The notes beneath the pieces were generated by a model that was given only the letters and a program-made list of their open reading frames with translations, was not told the DNA's origin and did not search any database. From assembly GCA_025934375.1 (NCBI GenBank), contig JAICYD010000017.1, forward strand, positions 1-64,000: 64,000 bases of DNA, in the 5' to 3' direction. Positions 62,514 to 64,000 of the stretch are shown in pieces (within the stretch, counting starts at the first letter, position 1; each line of letters opens with the position of its first letter). A program made the translations under genes and the position numbers. Source of the DNA: Streptosporangiaceae bacterium. Its GTDB lineage: Bacteria > Actinomycetota > Actinomycetes > Streptosporangiales > Streptosporangiaceae.

Positions 62514-63683
62514 ATGAGCATGACAGTCTGGGAATGGTTCGAGCAGCGCTCGTTTCATCATCGAGACTTTCACAGTCTCGCGCTATCTCGCAATCGGGCG
62601 GAGCACGCCACCACCACCTTGGTCCTCCCGGGCCGCAACGTCGCGGGGACCATCGGCACCATCCTCGACGTCGTCGAGGGCCTGAGGCGGCGAACGGGCC
62701 TGCCTGACCAGGTCATCGTCGTCGACGCGGACTCCCCGGACGGCACCGCGGACATCGCCAGGGCCCACGGCGCCGAGGTCTACTCAGAGAACCAGCTAAT
62801 GCCCGCCTACGGTCCCGCCCAGGGCAAGGGCGACGCCATGTGGCGGGCCTTGTCAATCGCCCGGGGCGACATCGTCATGTTCGCCGACGCCGACACCGCT
62901 GACTTTCGCGAGCACTACGTGTACGGGACGCTCGGCCCGCTGCTCACCGATCCGTCAATCCAGTTCTGCAAGGCGGCCTTCCGGCGACCATTCACCTCAG
63001 GTGAGAAGTCCGTGGCCGACGGCGGCGGACGGGTCACCGAGCTCATGGCCAAGCCCCTGCTCAACCTCTTCTACCCGCAGCTCGCCGGGTTCGTCCAGCC
63101 GCTGGGCGGGGAGTTCGCCGCTCGCCGTGAGCTGCTTAGCGCGCTGCCCTTCTTCACCGGCTACGGCGTCGAGATCGGGATGATGATCGACGTCTACAAG
63201 GAGATCGGGCTCAACGCGATGGCCCAGGTGGACATCGGCACCCGGCAAAACCGTCACCAGGCGCTCGCCGAGCTCAGCCGCATGAGCTCGGTCGTGCTCC
63301 GCACCGTCGCCGTCCGCGAGGGCATCTCAGCCCGGTACCTCGATGAGGAGAACCCCACGCTGTGGGACGTCCACCAGCCGGAGACCTACCTGCACGCGGT
63401 GGCCTCCGAGAATGGGCTGCGCCTCGATGAGCACCTCAACGAGCTACTTGAGCGCCCGCCGTTCGCGAGGCTCAACGGCGGCACCGCCCTGACCGTCCCC
63501 GCCTTATTTCCTGGGGGGATACCCACCAATCCCCCAGACCCCCTGGCCCTGTCCCGGGTCGGGGTCCGCGCGCCGTCATCCAGGTTCACCGGGGGGATCC
63601 CAGGAAACCACTGGGATCCTCCACGGCTCGTCTGTAGCGCGAAGCTCCGCCGCGCGGCCTCAGCCGCCCCGTGCCCTGTGTGA
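62514..63683 (+). CDS. gpgS: Glucosyl-3-phosphoglycerate synthase, with altered C-terminus
   Basis: This GT81-type retaining glycosyltransferase makes glucosyl-3-phosphoglycerate, the first intermediate of methylglucose lipopolysaccharide. Key parts: TTTLVLPGRNVAGTIGTIL and QVIVVDADSPDGT for the nucleotide, GKGDAMWRALSIARGDIVMFADADT (the DxD region), GGGRVTELMAKPLLNLF, GEFAARRELLSALPFFTGYGVEIGMMID and TRQNRHQALAELSRMSS. The conserved region ends near residue 330; the last 55-60 residues (from about 63500) come from a dispersed repeat and a hairpin and are not expected in the family. The ATG follows AAGGAAAG. Confidence 0.9.
   Translation: MSMTVWEWFEQRSFHHRDFHSLALSRNRAEHATTTLVLPGRNVAGTIGTILDVVEGLRRRTGLPDQVIVVDADSPDGTADIARAHGAEVYSENQLMPAYGPAQGKGDAMWRALSIARGDIVMFADADTADFREHYVYGTLGPLLTDPSIQFCKAAFRRPFTSGEKSVADGGGRVTELMAKPLLNLFYPQLAGFVQPLGGEFAARRELLSALPFFTGYGVEIGMMIDVYKEIGLNAMAQVDIGTRQNRHQALAELSRMSSVVLRTVAVREGISARYLDEENPTLWDVHQPETYLHAVASENGLRLDEHLNELLERPPFARLNGGTALTVPALFPGGIPTNPPDPLALSRVGVRAPSSRFTGGIPGNHWDPPRLVCSAKLRRAASAAPCPV
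63502..63543 (+). repeat. Dispersed repeat type B, copy 3, inside gpgS
   Basis: TTTCCTGGGGGGATACCCACCA then ATCCCCCAGACCCC, aligned with 36781-36820 and the inverted 37419-37460. It encodes PGGIPTNPPDP near the GpgS C-terminus. Confidence 0.7.
63595..63619 (+). terminator. Hairpin within the 3' end of gpgS
   Basis: GGATCCCAG, a GAAACCA loop, CTGGGATCC: a 9-bp perfect stem. It lies inside the extended gpgS frame, 64 bases before its stop, which suggests that gpgS once ended earlier and that this was its terminator. Confidence 0.45.
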
Positions 63684-63753
63684 CCGCTGAGAGCGGAGCG
63701 AACTGTCGGGGCGCTGACGGAGCGAGCCATCGGGAAGCTCGCTATCGTTAAGC

Positions 63754-64000
63754 ATGACTACGCCGGATATTCCGCTGCTGGACATCGTGCTCTGGCGGGA
63801 GGGAACCCCCGGGCAGCGCGCCGAGATCGCCACCCGGATGGACGAGGCACTACGCCAGTCGGGGTTCCTGCTGATCAGCAACCACGGCATCAGCGCCAGC
63901 CTGCGAGAGACCATCCGCGCGCAGGCGCGCTCGTTCTTCGCGCTGCCCGCCGAGCGCAAGCAGGCGTACGCCACCCCGGTCGCCGGCCGCGGCTGGATAC
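63754..64000 (+). CDS. Isopenicillin N synthase-like 2-oxoglutarate/Fe(II) oxygenase (5' part)
   Basis: Only the first 82 codons are in the window. The start MTTPDIPLLDI, then EIATRMDEALRQSGFLLISNHGIS and ARSFFALPAERKQAY match the N-terminal (DIOX_N) domain of 2-oxoglutarate- and iron-dependent oxygenases of the isopenicillin N synthase family. The catalytic HxD...H part lies beyond the window edge. The substrate cannot be inferred. A TATCGT box lies five bases before the ATG with no ribosome site. Confidence 0.85.
   Translation, partial: MTTPDIPLLDIVLWREGTPGQRAEIATRMDEALRQSGFLLISNHGISASLRETIRAQARSFFALPAERKQAYATPVAGRGWI

Overview
The window is very GC-rich and reads as chromosome of an actinomycete (Actinomycetota). 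The pointers are a menaquinone prenyltransferase, a complete hopanoid operon, a GpgS-type glucosyl-3-phosphoglycerate synthase, LuxR regulators with an ATPase domain, DUF397-like and RIO1 proteins, many GTG/TTG starts, and many genes whose TANNNT -10 box lies 5-7 bases before the start codon (leaderless transcripts). A streptosporangialean or streptomycete-like soil organism fits; the species cannot be told from the sequence.

Layout. 1-2.8 kb is a small island remnant: a nuclease-like gene and a frameshifted tyrosine integrase. 2.8-10.97 kb holds an OmpR-type two-component system, small envelope and stress genes (DksA/TraR zinc finger, stress protein, TerC, secreted seven-repeat propeller), DUF2277, YccF, a DUF397-like protein and a degenerate PrsW protein. 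11.1-15.2 kb has alkylation repair (Ogt, Ada-AlkA), a lipoprotein amidase and a PHP hydrolase. 15.3-20.8 kb has an NfeD-SPFH operon flanked by two related low-complexity HTH proteins. 21-26 kb has menA, a GNAT, ilvD and a NERD protein. 26.3-34 kb is a glycan/envelope cluster: two related multi-spanning membrane proteins, GT2, SMR-like flippase, methyltransferase, with proS between. 34-40.3 kb has pepN, rpiB, a repeat-bearing small protein, an Eis-like acetyltransferase and a SpoIIE-type phosphatase.

41-49 kb is a tightly overlapping hopanoid operon: hpnC, hpnD, hpnE, a polyprenyl diphosphate synthase, squalene-hopene cyclase, and a fusion of an HpnG-like nucleoside phosphorylase with IspH. 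It makes squalene in three steps, cyclises it to hopene and probably trims an adenosyl side chain; hpnH is not in the window. 49-53 kb has a RIO1 kinase, an MFS exporter, an amphipathic repeat protein and a membrane protein.

53.2-55.8 kb is the most interesting locus: an array of 11-bp direct repeats resembling the PhoP/RegX3 PHO box precedes a CYTH/CHAD protein (CHAD binds polyphosphate) that overlaps an orphan ParA-like ATPase gene. This suggests a phosphate-regulated system that positions polyphosphate granules. 56-64 kb has an orphan HsdS, a GAF-only protein, a FUSC transporter, a LuxR-type ATPase regulator whose HTH is out of frame, gpgS with an odd tail, and the start of a 2-oxoglutarate oxygenase.

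A second theme is a set of short GC-rich dispersed repeats (near 21.9, 36.8, 37.4, 41.2, 42.2, 42.5, 52.4 and 63.5 kb). Several lie in frame inside genes, including both squalene-pathway synthases.
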